Position numbers and translations under genes: made by a program. The notes beneath the pieces were generated by a model, which worked only from the letters and a program-made list of their open reading frames with translations, made no database searches and was not told the origin of the DNA. This document shows positions 44,780 to 53,152 of a stretch of 64,000 nucleotides of DNA, one piece after another. How positions within the stretch are numbered: position 1 is the stretch's first letter; the number at the start of each line of letters is the position of its first letter. The stretch is from NCBI RefSeq assembly GCF_012275445.1, contig NZ_JAAZQK010000016.1, positions 62,001 through 126,000 on the forward strand. Direction: 5' to 3'. This DNA is from Rhizobacter sp. SG703 (GTDB taxonomy: Bacteria > Pseudomonadota > Gammaproteobacteria > Burkholderiales > Burkholderiaceae_C).

Positions 44780-45222
44780 GCGAACAGAAGGCGATTCTGC
44801 TGGTCGAGGACAACGACGACGACGTGGCGTTGACGCTGCGCGCGTTCAAGCGCAGCCACTTGATGAACCCGATCGACGTGGCGCGCGACGGCGTCGACGC
44901 GCTCGACTACCTGTTCGCCCGCAACGCGCACGCGCACCGCGCGTCGCATTCGCTGCCCACGCTGGTCATCCTCGACCTGAAACTGCCGCGGCTCGACGGG
45001 CTGGGCGTGCTGAAGGCGATCCGCGCCGACGAGCGCACGCGCTTCCTGCCGGTGGTGATCCTGACCTCGTCGAAGGAAGAACAGGACCTGATCTCCGGCT
45101 ATGCGCTGGGCGCCAACAGCTATGTGCGCAAGCCGGTCGACTTCGCCGAGTTCATCGAGGCGGCCAAGGTGCTCGGTTTCTACTGGCTGATGATCAACGA
45201 GCTGCCCCCCTCGCACGCATGA
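44776..45222 (+). CDS. Single-domain response regulator (Rcp1-like)
   Basis: 148 aa, receiver domain only. Acidic pocket VEDNDDD, phospho-acceptor Asp67 in VILDLKLPRLDG, Thr in ILTSS and Lys119 in VRKPVDF. No output domain, as in Rcp1-type regulators that work with phytochrome-like kinases. Coupled to the kinase by ATGA, with AGGAGG upstream. Confidence 0.93.
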   Translation: MSEQKAILLVEDNDDDVALTLRAFKRSHLMNPIDVARDGVDALDYLFARNAHAHRASHSLPTLVILDLKLPRLDGLGVLKAIRADERTRFLPVVILTSSKEEQDLISGYALGANSYVRKPVDFAEFIEAAKVLGFYWLMINELPPSHA

Positions 45223-45262
45223 CCCGCCCGCACGCCATTGCGTTCCCGTCGAGGCTGTACCG

Positions 45263-47254
45263 ATGAACATGGCGGTCAACATCCTGGTGGTCGAGGATTC
45301 CGAGGACGACGCACGGCTGGTGACCCGCGTGCTGAGCCGCGGCGGCTTCACGCCCACCTGCCGGCGCGTGCAGAGCCTGGCCGCGCTGCAGCAGGCTTTC
45401 GAGCAGGAGCGCTGGGATGCGGTGCTGTCGGACTTCAGGATGCCGCAGTTCAGCGGCATCGACGCGCTGAACGCCTTCCGAGCGCGCGACCTCGACATCC
45501 CGTTCATCTTCGTCTCGGGGACGATCGGCGAGGAGATCGCGGTCGAGGCGATGAAGGCCGGCGCGAGCGACTACGTGATGAAGCAGAACCTGGCGCGGCT
45601 CGCGCCGGTGCTCAAGCGCGAGCTGGCGCAGGCGGTGATCCGCGCCGAGCACCGCAAGGCGCAGCGCGAGCTGGAGCTCAGCCGCGACCGCTACATGGAC
45701 CTCTACGAGCTGGCACCGGTCGGCTACCTGACGCTCGCGGCCGACGGCCGCATCGAGCAGCTGAACCTGAACGGTGCCGACATGCTGGGCGTGCGGCGCG
45801 ATGCGTCGATCGGCCTGCAGTTCTCCAGCTTCATCGGCCCGGTGGAGCGCGAACGCTGGGCCGCGCATTTCGAGCGCGTGCTGCTCGACGGCACGCGCCA
45901 GCGCCTGGAGCTCGCGCTGCAGCGCCCCGGCACCGAGCCGCTGCACGTGCAGCTCGACTGCATGCGCGAGGCCGGCTCCGGGTCGGACGCGGCCGGCGTG
46001 CGGGTCGCGATCACCGACATCCACGAACGCAAGGAAGCCGAGTCGGAGCTGATCCGCTACGAGGCCCAGCTGCGCCATTCGCAGAAGATGGAATCGATCG
46101 GCACGCTGGCCGGCGGCATCGCGCACGACTTCAACAACATCGTCGGCGCGATCCTCGGCAACTCGGCGCTGGCGCTGGAGGCCGTCGGTGCCGACCACCC
46201 GGCCGGCGCGCTGCTGCGCGAGGTTCACAAGGCCAGCATGCGCGCCCGCATGCTGGTGCGGCAGATCCTGACCTTCAGCCGGCGCGAGCCGCAGGAGCTG
46301 CAGACGCAGTCGCTGCAGCCGGTGGTCGACGAGACGCACCAGCTGCTGCGCGCGACGCTGCCGGCCGGCATCGACCTGCAGACGCGCATTGCCGACGACG
46401 TGCCGCAGGTGCAGGCCGATGCCACGCAGGTGCAGCAGGTGTTGATGAACCTGTGCACGAACGCCTGGCATGCGCTGGACGGCGGCGTCGGCCGCATCTG
46501 CATCGGGCTCGACGGCGTGGTGCTCGACCCGGCCACCTGCCAGCGCCTGGGCGGCCTGCGTCCGGGGCGCCATGCGCACCTGTGGGTCAGCGACAACGGC
46601 GTCGGCATGGACGACGCGACCCGCGAGCGCATCTTCGAGCCCTTCTTCACGACCAAGCCAGTCGGCCAGGGCACCGGGCTCGGCCTGTCGGTGGCGCACG
46701 GCATCGTCGTCGCGCACCACGGCGCGATCGCGGTCGAGAGCGCGCCGGGGGCCGGCACCACGCTGCACCTGTACCTGCCGGTGGCCGACACGGCCGGAAC
46801 GGCGGCCCGCGCACCGGCCGCGCAGCGCGTCGCGCCGGCCGGGCACGGCCAGCGCGTGTTCTACGTCGACGACGACGAGACCATGGTGATCATGGTCGAG
46901 CGCCTGCTGGCCCGCGAGGGCTACCAGGTGCGCACCTTCAACGAGGCGGCGCTGGCGATCGCCCACGTGCGCGAGCACCCGCAGGACGTCGACCTGCTCG
47001 TCACCGACTACAACATGCCGGGCAGCTCGGGCATCGAGCTCGCACGCGAGCTGGCACGCATCCGGCCCGGCCTGCCGGTGGTGCTGAGTTCGGGCTACAT
47101 CACCGACGAATTGCGGGGCGAAGCCCGCGAGGTCGGCGTGCGCGGGCTGCTGGAGAAGGAGAACACCTTCGAGGAACTGGGCGCGCTGGTGGCGCGCATC
47201 CTTGCGGAGCCCGGCCCCGACCCGGTCACGGCAGGCGCGCCAGGCGCTGCCTGA
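45263..47254 (+). CDS. Hybrid kinase: receiver-PAS-kinase-receiver
   Basis: 663 aa. N-terminal receiver (Asp57 in VLSDFRMPQFSG), PAS domain (about 145-265), HisKA with His288 (GGIAHDFNNIVGAIL), HATPase_c (NLCTNAWHAL, SDNGVGMDDATRERIFEPFF, GTGLGLSVAHGIVVAHHGAI), and a second receiver (Asp582 in LLVTDYNMPG). The final receiver has EKENT where KP is usual. No membrane helix. It follows the two-gene kinase/regulator pair by 40 bp and likely extends it into a phosphorelay. Confidence 0.92.
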   Translation: MNMAVNILVVEDSEDDARLVTRVLSRGGFTPTCRRVQSLAALQQAFEQERWDAVLSDFRMPQFSGIDALNAFRARDLDIPFIFVSGTIGEEIAVEAMKAGASDYVMKQNLARLAPVLKRELAQAVIRAEHRKAQRELELSRDRYMDLYELAPVGYLTLAADGRIEQLNLNGADMLGVRRDASIGLQFSSFIGPVERERWAAHFERVLLDGTRQRLELALQRPGTEPLHVQLDCMREAGSGSDAAGVRVAITDIHERKEAESELIRYEAQLRHSQKMESIGTLAGGIAHDFNNIVGAILGNSALALEAVGADHPAGALLREVHKASMRARMLVRQILTFSRREPQELQTQSLQPVVDETHQLLRATLPAGIDLQTRIADDVPQVQADATQVQQVLMNLCTNAWHALDGGVGRICIGLDGVVLDPATCQRLGGLRPGRHAHLWVSDNGVGMDDATRERIFEPFFTTKPVGQGTGLGLSVAHGIVVAHHGAIAVESAPGAGTTLHLYLPVADTAGTAARAPAAQRVAPAGHGQRVFYVDDDETMVIMVERLLAREGYQVRTFNEAALAIAHVREHPQDVDLLVTDYNMPGSSGIELARELARIRPGLPVVLSSGYITDELRGEAREVGVRGLLEKENTFEELGALVARILAEPGPDPVTAGAPGAA

Positions 47255-48143
47255 GCAGCTCGCGCAGCGCGTCGGACTGCACCGACGTGAACACCTCGAC
47301 CGGCGAGCCGAAATCGGCCCGGGCCAGCGCGACGCGCTTGGCCGCCAGGTGCCCTTCGGTCAGGCCGGGCCGCCAGTCGACCTCGACCCGGCAGCGCTCG
47401 GCGCCGAACAGCTGCGGCGCGATCAGCCACGCGACCGGGCAGGTGTCGTGCAGCAGCGGCTTGTCGCGGCGGAACCCGCGGATCAGGTCGCGGGCGACCG
47501 GGCCGCAGCGGTTGCCGAGATCGCCCAGCGCATCGACCCAGTCGGCCGGCATCCCCGCCTGGCGGGTGACGTCCAGCCCGAACAGCAGCAGGTCGGCACC
47601 GCTGCCCAGCACGACCTGCGCGGCCAGCGCATCGGCATGGAAGTTGAATTCGGCGCTCGGCGTGATGTTGCCGTCGCAGAACGCTGCACCGCCCATCACC
47701 AGCACGCGCTGCGCGCGCTTCAGCAGCCCGGGGCGCTTGATCTCGGCCAGCGCGAGGTTGGTCAGGGGTCCGATCGCGACCAGCGTCAGGCGGCCGGCGG
47801 GCCCGTTCAGGAGCGCCTGCTCGATCACGTCGACCGCGTGCTGCCCGGTGGCGCCGCGGCCGCGCGGCAGCTCGACGCCGCCGAGGCCGTCCTCGCCGTG
47901 GACGGTGTTGGTGCGCGCCTGCGGCATCGTGATCGCATGGCTGCAGCCGGCGTGGACGGGCACGTCGTGGCGTCCGGCCAGGTCGAGCACGCGGCAGGCG
48001 TTGTCGGCGGTCATCTCGACCGAACGGTTGCCGGCCACGGTGGTCACGCCGATCAGGTTCAGCTCCGGCGCGCCGCACGCCAGCAGCAGCGCCAGCGCAT
48101 CGTCGATGCCGGGGTCGCAGTCGATCAGGAGGTCTTGTGCCAT
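47226..48143 (-). CDS. Nucleoside hydrolase (RihA/IunH family)
   Basis: 305 aa from ATG 48143. Calcium-binding active-site motif DCDPGIDDALALLLA at the N-terminus, the VTTVAGNRSVEMTADNA block, IGPLTNLALA and the late HDTCPVAWL motif. It hydrolyses ribonucleosides to base and ribose. It converges on the hybrid kinase, the two coding ends overlapping by 29 bp. Confidence 0.92.
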   Translation of the reverse strand: MAQDLLIDCDPGIDDALALLLACGAPELNLIGVTTVAGNRSVEMTADNACRVLDLAGRHDVPVHAGCSHAITMPQARTNTVHGEDGLGGVELPRGRGATGQHAVDVIEQALLNGPAGRLTLVAIGPLTNLALAEIKRPGLLKRAQRVLVMGGAAFCDGNITPSAEFNFHADALAAQVVLGSGADLLLFGLDVTRQAGMPADWVDALGDLGNRCGPVARDLIRGFRRDKPLLHDTCPVAWLIAPQLFGAERCRVEVDWRPGLTEGHLAAKRVALARADFGSPVEVFTSVQSDALRELLRQRLARLP

Positions 48144-48174
48144 CGACCGAGCATAGCGTGCCCCTCCCTCCGTT

Positions 48175-49101
48175 ATGCTTTCGCCCGTGTCACATCCGCC
48201 CGCCCGCACCGACATCGCCTGCCGCAACTGCGGCACCGAGGCCCCGCTGAGCTTCTGCGCGGCCTGCGGGCAGGAGACGGCGCTGCACCCGCCGACCCTT
48301 GGCGAATTCGTGCACGAGTTCGTCGGCCATTACATCGCGCTCGAAGGCGCGCTGTGGTGCACGCTGCACCGGCTGCTGCTGCGTCCCGGGCGGTTGACCA
48401 CCGAGTACCTCGCGGGCCGCCGCCGGCGCTACGTGCTGCCGCTGCGCATCTTCCTCACCGCGAGCTTCGTCTTCTTCCTGACGCTGAAGCTGCTGCCGGC
48501 GATCGAGCCGTCGGTCGTGGTCGATGCCGCAGCCCGCCCCGGCGCGACGGTCGACGACATCCGTGCCGCCGCCGCATCGGCCCCGATGCCGGCCAGCCGA
48601 TTGCACACGCCGATGGTGATGGCCTTTCGCCTGTCCGATTGCGGCGGCACCGGCGAGCCGGCCTGCAACGCGCTCGAACGCTTCGTCAACGGCATCGGCC
48701 AGCGCTTCAGCAGCGATCCGAAGGCCTTCGTCGGGCAGATGCGCACGCGGCTGTTCGGCGCGGCCCCGTACGCGGTGTTCCTGCTGCTGCCGGTGTTCGC
48801 CGGCATCGTCGCGCTGGCCTACCGCCGCCGGCACATGACCTACGGCGAGCATGTCGTCTTCAGCCTGCACCTGCATGCCTTCTGGTTCCTCGCGCTGCTG
48901 CCGATCGTGCTGCTGCCGCGCGCGGCGAGCGACGCGGTGCTGCTCGTGGTGCTGGCCTATGGCGTGCTGGCGCTGCGCGAGGTCTACCGCGGCCGCTGGT
49001 GGGCGACGCTGTTGCGGGCCGGCTTCATCACGGTGGTCTACGGCGCCGTGCTGCTGCTGGCCACGCTCGGGCTGGTGGCAGGCCTGCTCGCGACGGCCTG
49101 A
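48175..49101 (+). CDS. DUF3667 zinc-ribbon membrane protein
   Basis: 308 aa. An N-terminal CxxC...CxxC zinc ribbon (CRNCGTEAPLSFCAACGQE), then FVHEFVGHYIALEGALWCTL and an RRRRYVLPLRIFLTASF segment typical of DUF3667, and about five transmembrane helices. Biological role of the family unknown. Its 3' end overlaps the LysR gene on the other strand by 64 bp. Confidence 0.8.
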   Translation: MLSPVSHPPARTDIACRNCGTEAPLSFCAACGQETALHPPTLGEFVHEFVGHYIALEGALWCTLHRLLLRPGRLTTEYLAGRRRRYVLPLRIFLTASFVFFLTLKLLPAIEPSVVVDAAARPGATVDDIRAAAASAPMPASRLHTPMVMAFRLSDCGGTGEPACNALERFVNGIGQRFSSDPKAFVGQMRTRLFGAAPYAVFLLLPVFAGIVALAYRRRHMTYGEHVVFSLHLHAFWFLALLPIVLLPRAASDAVLLVVLAYGVLALREVYRGRWWATLLRAGFITVVYGAVLLLATLGLVAGLLATA

Positions 49102-50000
49102 GAAGGCGCGAGCTGCGGCTCGACCACCCGCGCAATCCAGTTCAGCACCGCCTGCACCCGCGGCGCGACCTGGCGACGGTGCGGATACAGCAGAGACACC
49201 GGCATCGGCGCCGCCGCGAACTGCGGCAGCACCTCCACCAGCCGGCCCTGCTCGATGAACGGCTGCGCGCCGAAGCGCGGCGCCTGGATGAGCCCGAGCC
49301 CGGCCAGGCAGGCGGCCGTGTAGGCCTCGGTGCCGTTGACGACCACCGTGCTGCGCATCGGATGCACGCGGGTCGCGCCGCCCTCCTGGTACTCGAAGCC
49401 GGCGCCCTGCGTGCCGAGCTTGGCCGCGTAGTGGACGACGCGGTGCTGCGCCAGCTCGGCCAGCGTCGTCGGCGTGCCGTGTTCGTGCAGGTAGGCCGGG
49501 CTCGCCAGGTTGCACATCGCCAGCACGCCGAGCGGCCGGGCGACCAGCTCGGTGTCGTCCAGCGGCCCGACGCGCAGCACGCAGTCGAAACCTTCACGCA
49601 CCAGGTCGACACGCCGGTCCGTCGTGCTGATGCCGACCTCGAGCAACGGATGCGCCGCGAGGAACTCCGGCAAGCGCGGGATCACCAGCTCGCTCGCCAG
49701 CTTGTTCGGCAGGTCGATGCGCAAGCGCCCTTTCAAGCCGGCCGCCGCCGGCTGGAACATCGCCTGCAGCTGCTCGGCATCGGCCAGCAACTCCTTGCCG
49801 CGCACGAGAAAGGCCTCGCCGTCGGGCGTCAGCTGCACGCGCCGCGTCGTGCGCTGCAGCAGCCGCGTGCCCAGGCGCGCCTCCAGCTGCAGGACCACGG
49901 TCGAGACCCTGCTCTTCACCAGCCCCAGCTGCTCGGCGGCCTGCGTGAAGCTGCCCAGTTCCGCGACACGGGCGAAGATGCGGAGTTCGTCGAGATTCAT
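49038..50000 (-). CDS. LysR-family regulator
   Basis: 320 aa. N-terminal winged HTH (LDELRIFARVAELGSFTQAA, KSRVSTVVLQLEARLG) and LysR substrate domain (RLRIDLPNKLASELVIPRLP). Divergent from the SDR gene across a 111-bp interval, the classic LysR/target layout. The C-terminal about 25 residues are Ser/Ala/Thr-rich and overlap the DUF3667 gene. Confidence 0.92.
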   Translation of the reverse strand: MNLDELRIFARVAELGSFTQAAEQLGLVKSRVSTVVLQLEARLGTRLLQRTTRRVQLTPDGEAFLVRGKELLADAEQLQAMFQPAAAGLKGRLRIDLPNKLASELVIPRLPEFLAAHPLLEVGISTTDRRVDLVREGFDCVLRVGPLDDTELVARPLGVLAMCNLASPAYLHEHGTPTTLAELAQHRVVHYAAKLGTQGAGFEYQEGGATRVHPMRSTVVVNGTEAYTAACLAGLGLIQAPRFGAQPFIEQGRLVEVLPQFAAAPMPVSLLYPHRRQVAPRVQAVLNWIARVVEPQLAPSQAVASRPATSPSVASSSTAP

Positions 50001-50111
50001 CGTTCAATTGTCCTTCCATGGAGAACAGTCTGGCCTTCAACGGCGACTTTATTCGACTGGAGTGAACTCCTAAAGTCCCTTCACCGCAACCGATTCCTGA
50101 AGGAGACCGAC

Positions 50112-50879
50112 ATGACTGCATCGAACACCCGCATCGCGCTGATCACCGGCGGCAGCCGCGGGCTGGGCCGCAGCGCCGCACTGAAGCTGGCCGAACAAGG
50201 CAGCGACCTGATCGTCACCTACAAGGGCAGCGAGGCCGAGGCCCATGCGGTGGTGCGGCAGGCCGAAGCGCTGGGCCGCCGCGCGGTCGCGCTGCAGCTC
50301 GACGTCGGCGACAGCACGGGCTTCGCCGCGTTCGCCGACAAGGTGAAGGCCGTGCTGGCCGCCACCTGGCAGCGCGAGCGCTTCGACCACCTGGTCAACA
50401 ACGCCGGCATCGGCATCCATGCGTCGATCGCCGACACCACCGAGGCGCAGTTCGACGAGCTCAGCAACATCCACCTGAAGGGCACCTTCTTCCTGACGCA
50501 GAAGCTGCTGCCGCTGATCGCCGACGGTGGGCGCATCGTCAACATCTCGACCGGCCTCGCGCGCTTCTCGTTCCCCGGCTACGCCGCCTATGCCGCGATG
50601 AAGGGCGGCGTGGAGGTGCTGACGCGCTACATGGCGATGGAACTCGGCCCGCGTGGCATCAGCGTGAACACGCTCGCCCCCGGCGCGATCGAGACCGACT
50701 TCCGCGGCGGCCAGGTGCGCGACGACAAGCAGGTCAATGCGCATGTCGCGAGCGTCACCGCGCTCGGCCGCGTCGGGCTGCCGGACGACATCGGCGGCGC
50801 GGTGGCCGCGCTGCTGTCGGAAGGCAGCGGCTGGATCACCGGCCAGCGCATCGAGGTGTCGGGCGGCATGATGCTGTGA
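50112..50879 (+). CDS. Short-chain dehydrogenase/reductase
   Basis: 255 aa. Cofactor motif TGGSRGLGRSA, NNAGIG, catalytic Ser in VNISTGLARFS and YxxxK (YAAMK) in YAAYAAMKGG, and C-terminal GSGWITGQRIEVSGGM. Arg after the glycine motif suggests NADPH. Ribosome site AAGGAGA. Likely the target of the divergent LysR regulator; substrate unknown. Confidence 0.93.
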   Translation: MTASNTRIALITGGSRGLGRSAALKLAEQGSDLIVTYKGSEAEAHAVVRQAEALGRRAVALQLDVGDSTGFAAFADKVKAVLAATWQRERFDHLVNNAGIGIHASIADTTEAQFDELSNIHLKGTFFLTQKLLPLIADGGRIVNISTGLARFSFPGYAAYAAMKGGVEVLTRYMAMELGPRGISVNTLAPGAIETDFRGGQVRDDKQVNAHVASVTALGRVGLPDDIGGAVAALLSEGSGWITGQRIEVSGGMML

Positions 50880-50897
50880 GGCCTCGGCCCGGCCGGC

Positions 50898-51872
50898 TCA
50901 GCGTTCCTTCACGTAGGCCCGCCCGAGCGCCCGCGGCGCTTCGGCGCGGCCGAAGAAGCCGGCCAGCAGCACCACCGTCAGCAGGTAGGGCAGCGCCTGG
51001 ATCAGCTCGACCGGCACGCTGCCGAGCCCCGGCAGCTCGACGCCCTGCAGCCGGATCGCGACCGCGTCGAGAAAGCCGAACAGCAGGCAGGCGATGGCCG
51101 CGCGCAGCGGGTGCCATTTGCCGAACACCATCGCGGCCAGCGCCATGAAACCGCGCCCGGCCGTCATGCCGGGCGTGAACGACGCGTTCTGCGCCAGCGC
51201 AAGGTAGCCGCCGGCCGCGCCGCACAGCACGCCGGCCAGCAACACCGCGCGGTAGCGCAGCGCACCGACCGAGATGCCGGCCGCGTCGACCATCGCCGGG
51301 TTCTCGCCGACCGCGCGCAGCCGCAGCCCGAAGCGGGTGCGGTACAGCAGCCACCACGACGCCGGCACCAGCGCCGCCGTGACCCAGACCAGCAGGTTGT
51401 GGCGCAGCACGCCTTCGGCCAGCAGCGGGCCGACGACCGGCCAGCGCTGCACCGCGTTCGCGGCATCGGGGAACAGCGCGGTGAAGCGGGCGACCTCGGC
51501 GATGTTCGGCGTGCGCCCGCCCTGGTGGAACCACACCAGGCCGAGCACCACGGTGAGGCCGGCAGCGATCACGTTCAGTGCGACGCTGGAGACGATCTGG
51601 TCGCCGCGGTGCGTGATGCAGGCCCAGGCGTGCACCAGCGCGAGCAGCGCCGACACCGCGATCGCGCCCGCCATGGCCGGCCACGCCGGCCAGCCGATCG
51701 CGCCGAGGCAGGCCGCGGCGAACGCGGCCGCGAGCATCTTGCCTTCGAGCCCGATGTCGATCACGCCGGCCCGTTCGCTGAACACGCCGGCCAGCGCGCA
51801 CAGCACCAGCGGCACCGCGATGCGCAAGGTGGCGCCGAGCACGGACGCGACGATCAGCCAGTCATCCGTCAT
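50898..51872 (-). CDS. Nucleoside ABC transporter permease (NupQ/YufQ-like)
   Basis: 324 aa from ATG 51872. About eight transmembrane helices with BPD_transp_2 features: FSERAGVIDIGLEGKMLAAA, GDQIVSSVALNVIAAGLTVV and FGLRLRAVGENPAMVDAAGI. It is the second permease of the BMP-family nucleoside importer and last gene of the seven-gene leftward operon. Preceded by a structured spacer (51873-51957). Confidence 0.9.
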   Translation of the reverse strand: MTDDWLIVASVLGATLRIAVPLVLCALAGVFSERAGVIDIGLEGKMLAAAFAAACLGAIGWPAWPAMAGAIAVSALLALVHAWACITHRGDQIVSSVALNVIAAGLTVVLGLVWFHQGGRTPNIAEVARFTALFPDAANAVQRWPVVGPLLAEGVLRHNLLVWVTAALVPASWWLLYRTRFGLRLRAVGENPAMVDAAGISVGALRYRAVLLAGVLCGAAGGYLALAQNASFTPGMTAGRGFMALAAMVFGKWHPLRAAIACLLFGFLDAVAIRLQGVELPGLGSVPVELIQALPYLLTVVLLAGFFGRAEAPRALGRAYVKER

Positions 51873-51957
51873 GTGAACCCCTCGTCCGACGAGTACGTCG
51901 ACCGGTCCCCCGAGGGGACGCGGGCCGGCTTGGGAGCGTCCCGGCGCCCGGCCCGCG
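51873..51957 (-). repeat. Structured intergenic element, copy B
   Basis: Spacer between the two permease genes. Three stems (plus coordinates): 51887-51891/51896-51900 (CGACG, loop AGTA, CGTCG); 51905-51910/51914-51919 (GTCCCC/GGGGAC); 51919-51928/51948-51957 (CGCGGGCCGG/CCGGCCCGCG). Same order and loop as the spacer at 53068-53152, with paired base changes. Could be a repeat family or an mRNA-processing/stabilising structure. Confidence 0.6.
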
Positions 51958-53067
51958 TCATGGCGCACGCCCCACGAACCGACCGAACAGCCACGCCACC
52001 GGCGGCCGCAGCATCAGCGACAGCGCACCGCAGAACAGCACGACGAAGCCCTGCACCGCGACCGACATGTCGCGCGTGAAGGCCGGCATCTCGAACACCA
52101 GTTCCGAGCCGCCCTGCGCCAGCGCGCCGAACAGCAGCGCCGACAGCACGATGCCGACCGGGTGATTGCGGCCCATCAGCGCCACCGCGATGCCGGTGAA
52201 GCCGGCGCCGGCGACGAAATCGAGCAGCAGCTTGTGGTGCACGCCGGCGATCTCGTTGACGCCCACCAGCGCCGCGAGCGCGCCCGACAGGCACATCGCG
52301 ATCACCGTGAGCCGCCGCGGGTCGATGCCGGCGTAGCGCGCCGCATCGCTCGCCAGCCCCACCGCGCGCAACGCGTAGCCGAGCCGGGTGTGCCACAGCA
52401 GCGCCCACACCGCGACGCAGGCCACCAGGGCCAGCCCGAACGCGAGGTTCAGCGGCGTGTCGGGCCACTCGATGCCGAGCGCGCCGAACATCGCCTGCGC
52501 ACTCGGCAGCACCGCGCCCGGCGCGAACAGCCGCGACTCCACCGCCTGGTTGCCCGGCACCTTCACGACGTTGACCAGCAGCCACACCATCAACGTCGAC
52601 GCGAGGAAATTGAACATGATCGTCGTGATCACGATGTGGCTGCCGCGCCGCGCCTGCAGCCAGGCCGGCACGAACGCCCACGCCGCCCCCGCAAGCAGCC
52701 CGCCGATCACCGCCAGCGGCACCACCAGCGCCGGCGCCAGCCAGGCGTCGCCGGCCAGCAGCACCAGCCCCACCCCCAGCCCGCCGACCGTGCCCTGCCC
52801 TTCGGCCCCGATGTTGAAGTGCCCGCAGTGGAAGGCCACCGCCACGGCCAGCCCGGTGCAGATGAAGTTGGTCGTGTAGTACAGCGTGTAGCTCCAGGCG
52901 AGCTCGCTGCCGAACGCGCCCTGCACCAGCAACTGCACCGCGGTGAACGGGTTCTGGCCGATCGCCCAGACCACCAGGCCGGCGGCGAACAGCGCCATCG
53001 CGACGTTCAGCACCGGCAGCAGCAGCACGTCGATCCAGCGCGGCAACGCGGCCGGCACGTGTTTCAT
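51958..53067 (-). CDS. Nucleoside ABC transporter permease (NupP/YufP-like)
   Basis: 369 aa from ATG 53067. About nine transmembrane helices with family motifs HCGHFNIGAEGQGTVGGLGV, GSHIVITTIMFNFLASTLMV and LGYALRAVGLASDAARYAGI. Forms the heterodimeric channel with the next permease. A longer in-frame start (53172) runs through the hairpin spacer and is unlikely. Confidence 0.9.
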   Translation of the reverse strand: MKHVPAALPRWIDVLLLPVLNVAMALFAAGLVVWAIGQNPFTAVQLLVQGAFGSELAWSYTLYYTTNFICTGLAVAVAFHCGHFNIGAEGQGTVGGLGVGLVLLAGDAWLAPALVVPLAVIGGLLAGAAWAFVPAWLQARRGSHIVITTIMFNFLASTLMVWLLVNVVKVPGNQAVESRLFAPGAVLPSAQAMFGALGIEWPDTPLNLAFGLALVACVAVWALLWHTRLGYALRAVGLASDAARYAGIDPRRLTVIAMCLSGALAALVGVNEIAGVHHKLLLDFVAGAGFTGIAVALMGRNHPVGIVLSALLFGALAQGGSELVFEMPAFTRDMSVAVQGFVVLFCGALSLMLRPPVAWLFGRFVGRAP

Positions 53068-53152
53068 GGCAGCACCCAGGTCGATGAGTACATCGCCCGA
53101 CCCTCCTGGAGGGTCGAGCCCGGCTGCGGGCGGCCGAGCGCTCGGGCTCGGT
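53068..53152 (-). repeat. Structured intergenic element, copy A
   Basis: Spacer between ATPase and first permease. Stems (plus coordinates): 53082-53086/53091-53095 (CGATG, loop AGTA, CATCG); 53098-53105/53109-53116 (CGACCCTC/GAGGGTCG); 53116-53122/53143-53149 (GAGCCCG/CGGGCTC). Compared with copy B the first stem changes T-A to C-G on both arms, which keeps pairing. Confidence 0.6.

Noticed and set aside
47202-49500. Long plus-strand frame continuing into the SDR gene
   Set aside because: Antisense to the nucleoside hydrolase and LysR genes; only the part from 50112 has SDR motifs and a ribosome site.
53098-53149. Rho-independent terminator inside the nucleoside operon
   Set aside because: Stems are strong but no T-run follows in the transcription direction, and the same arrangement recurs in the next spacer; described as a structured repeat instead.
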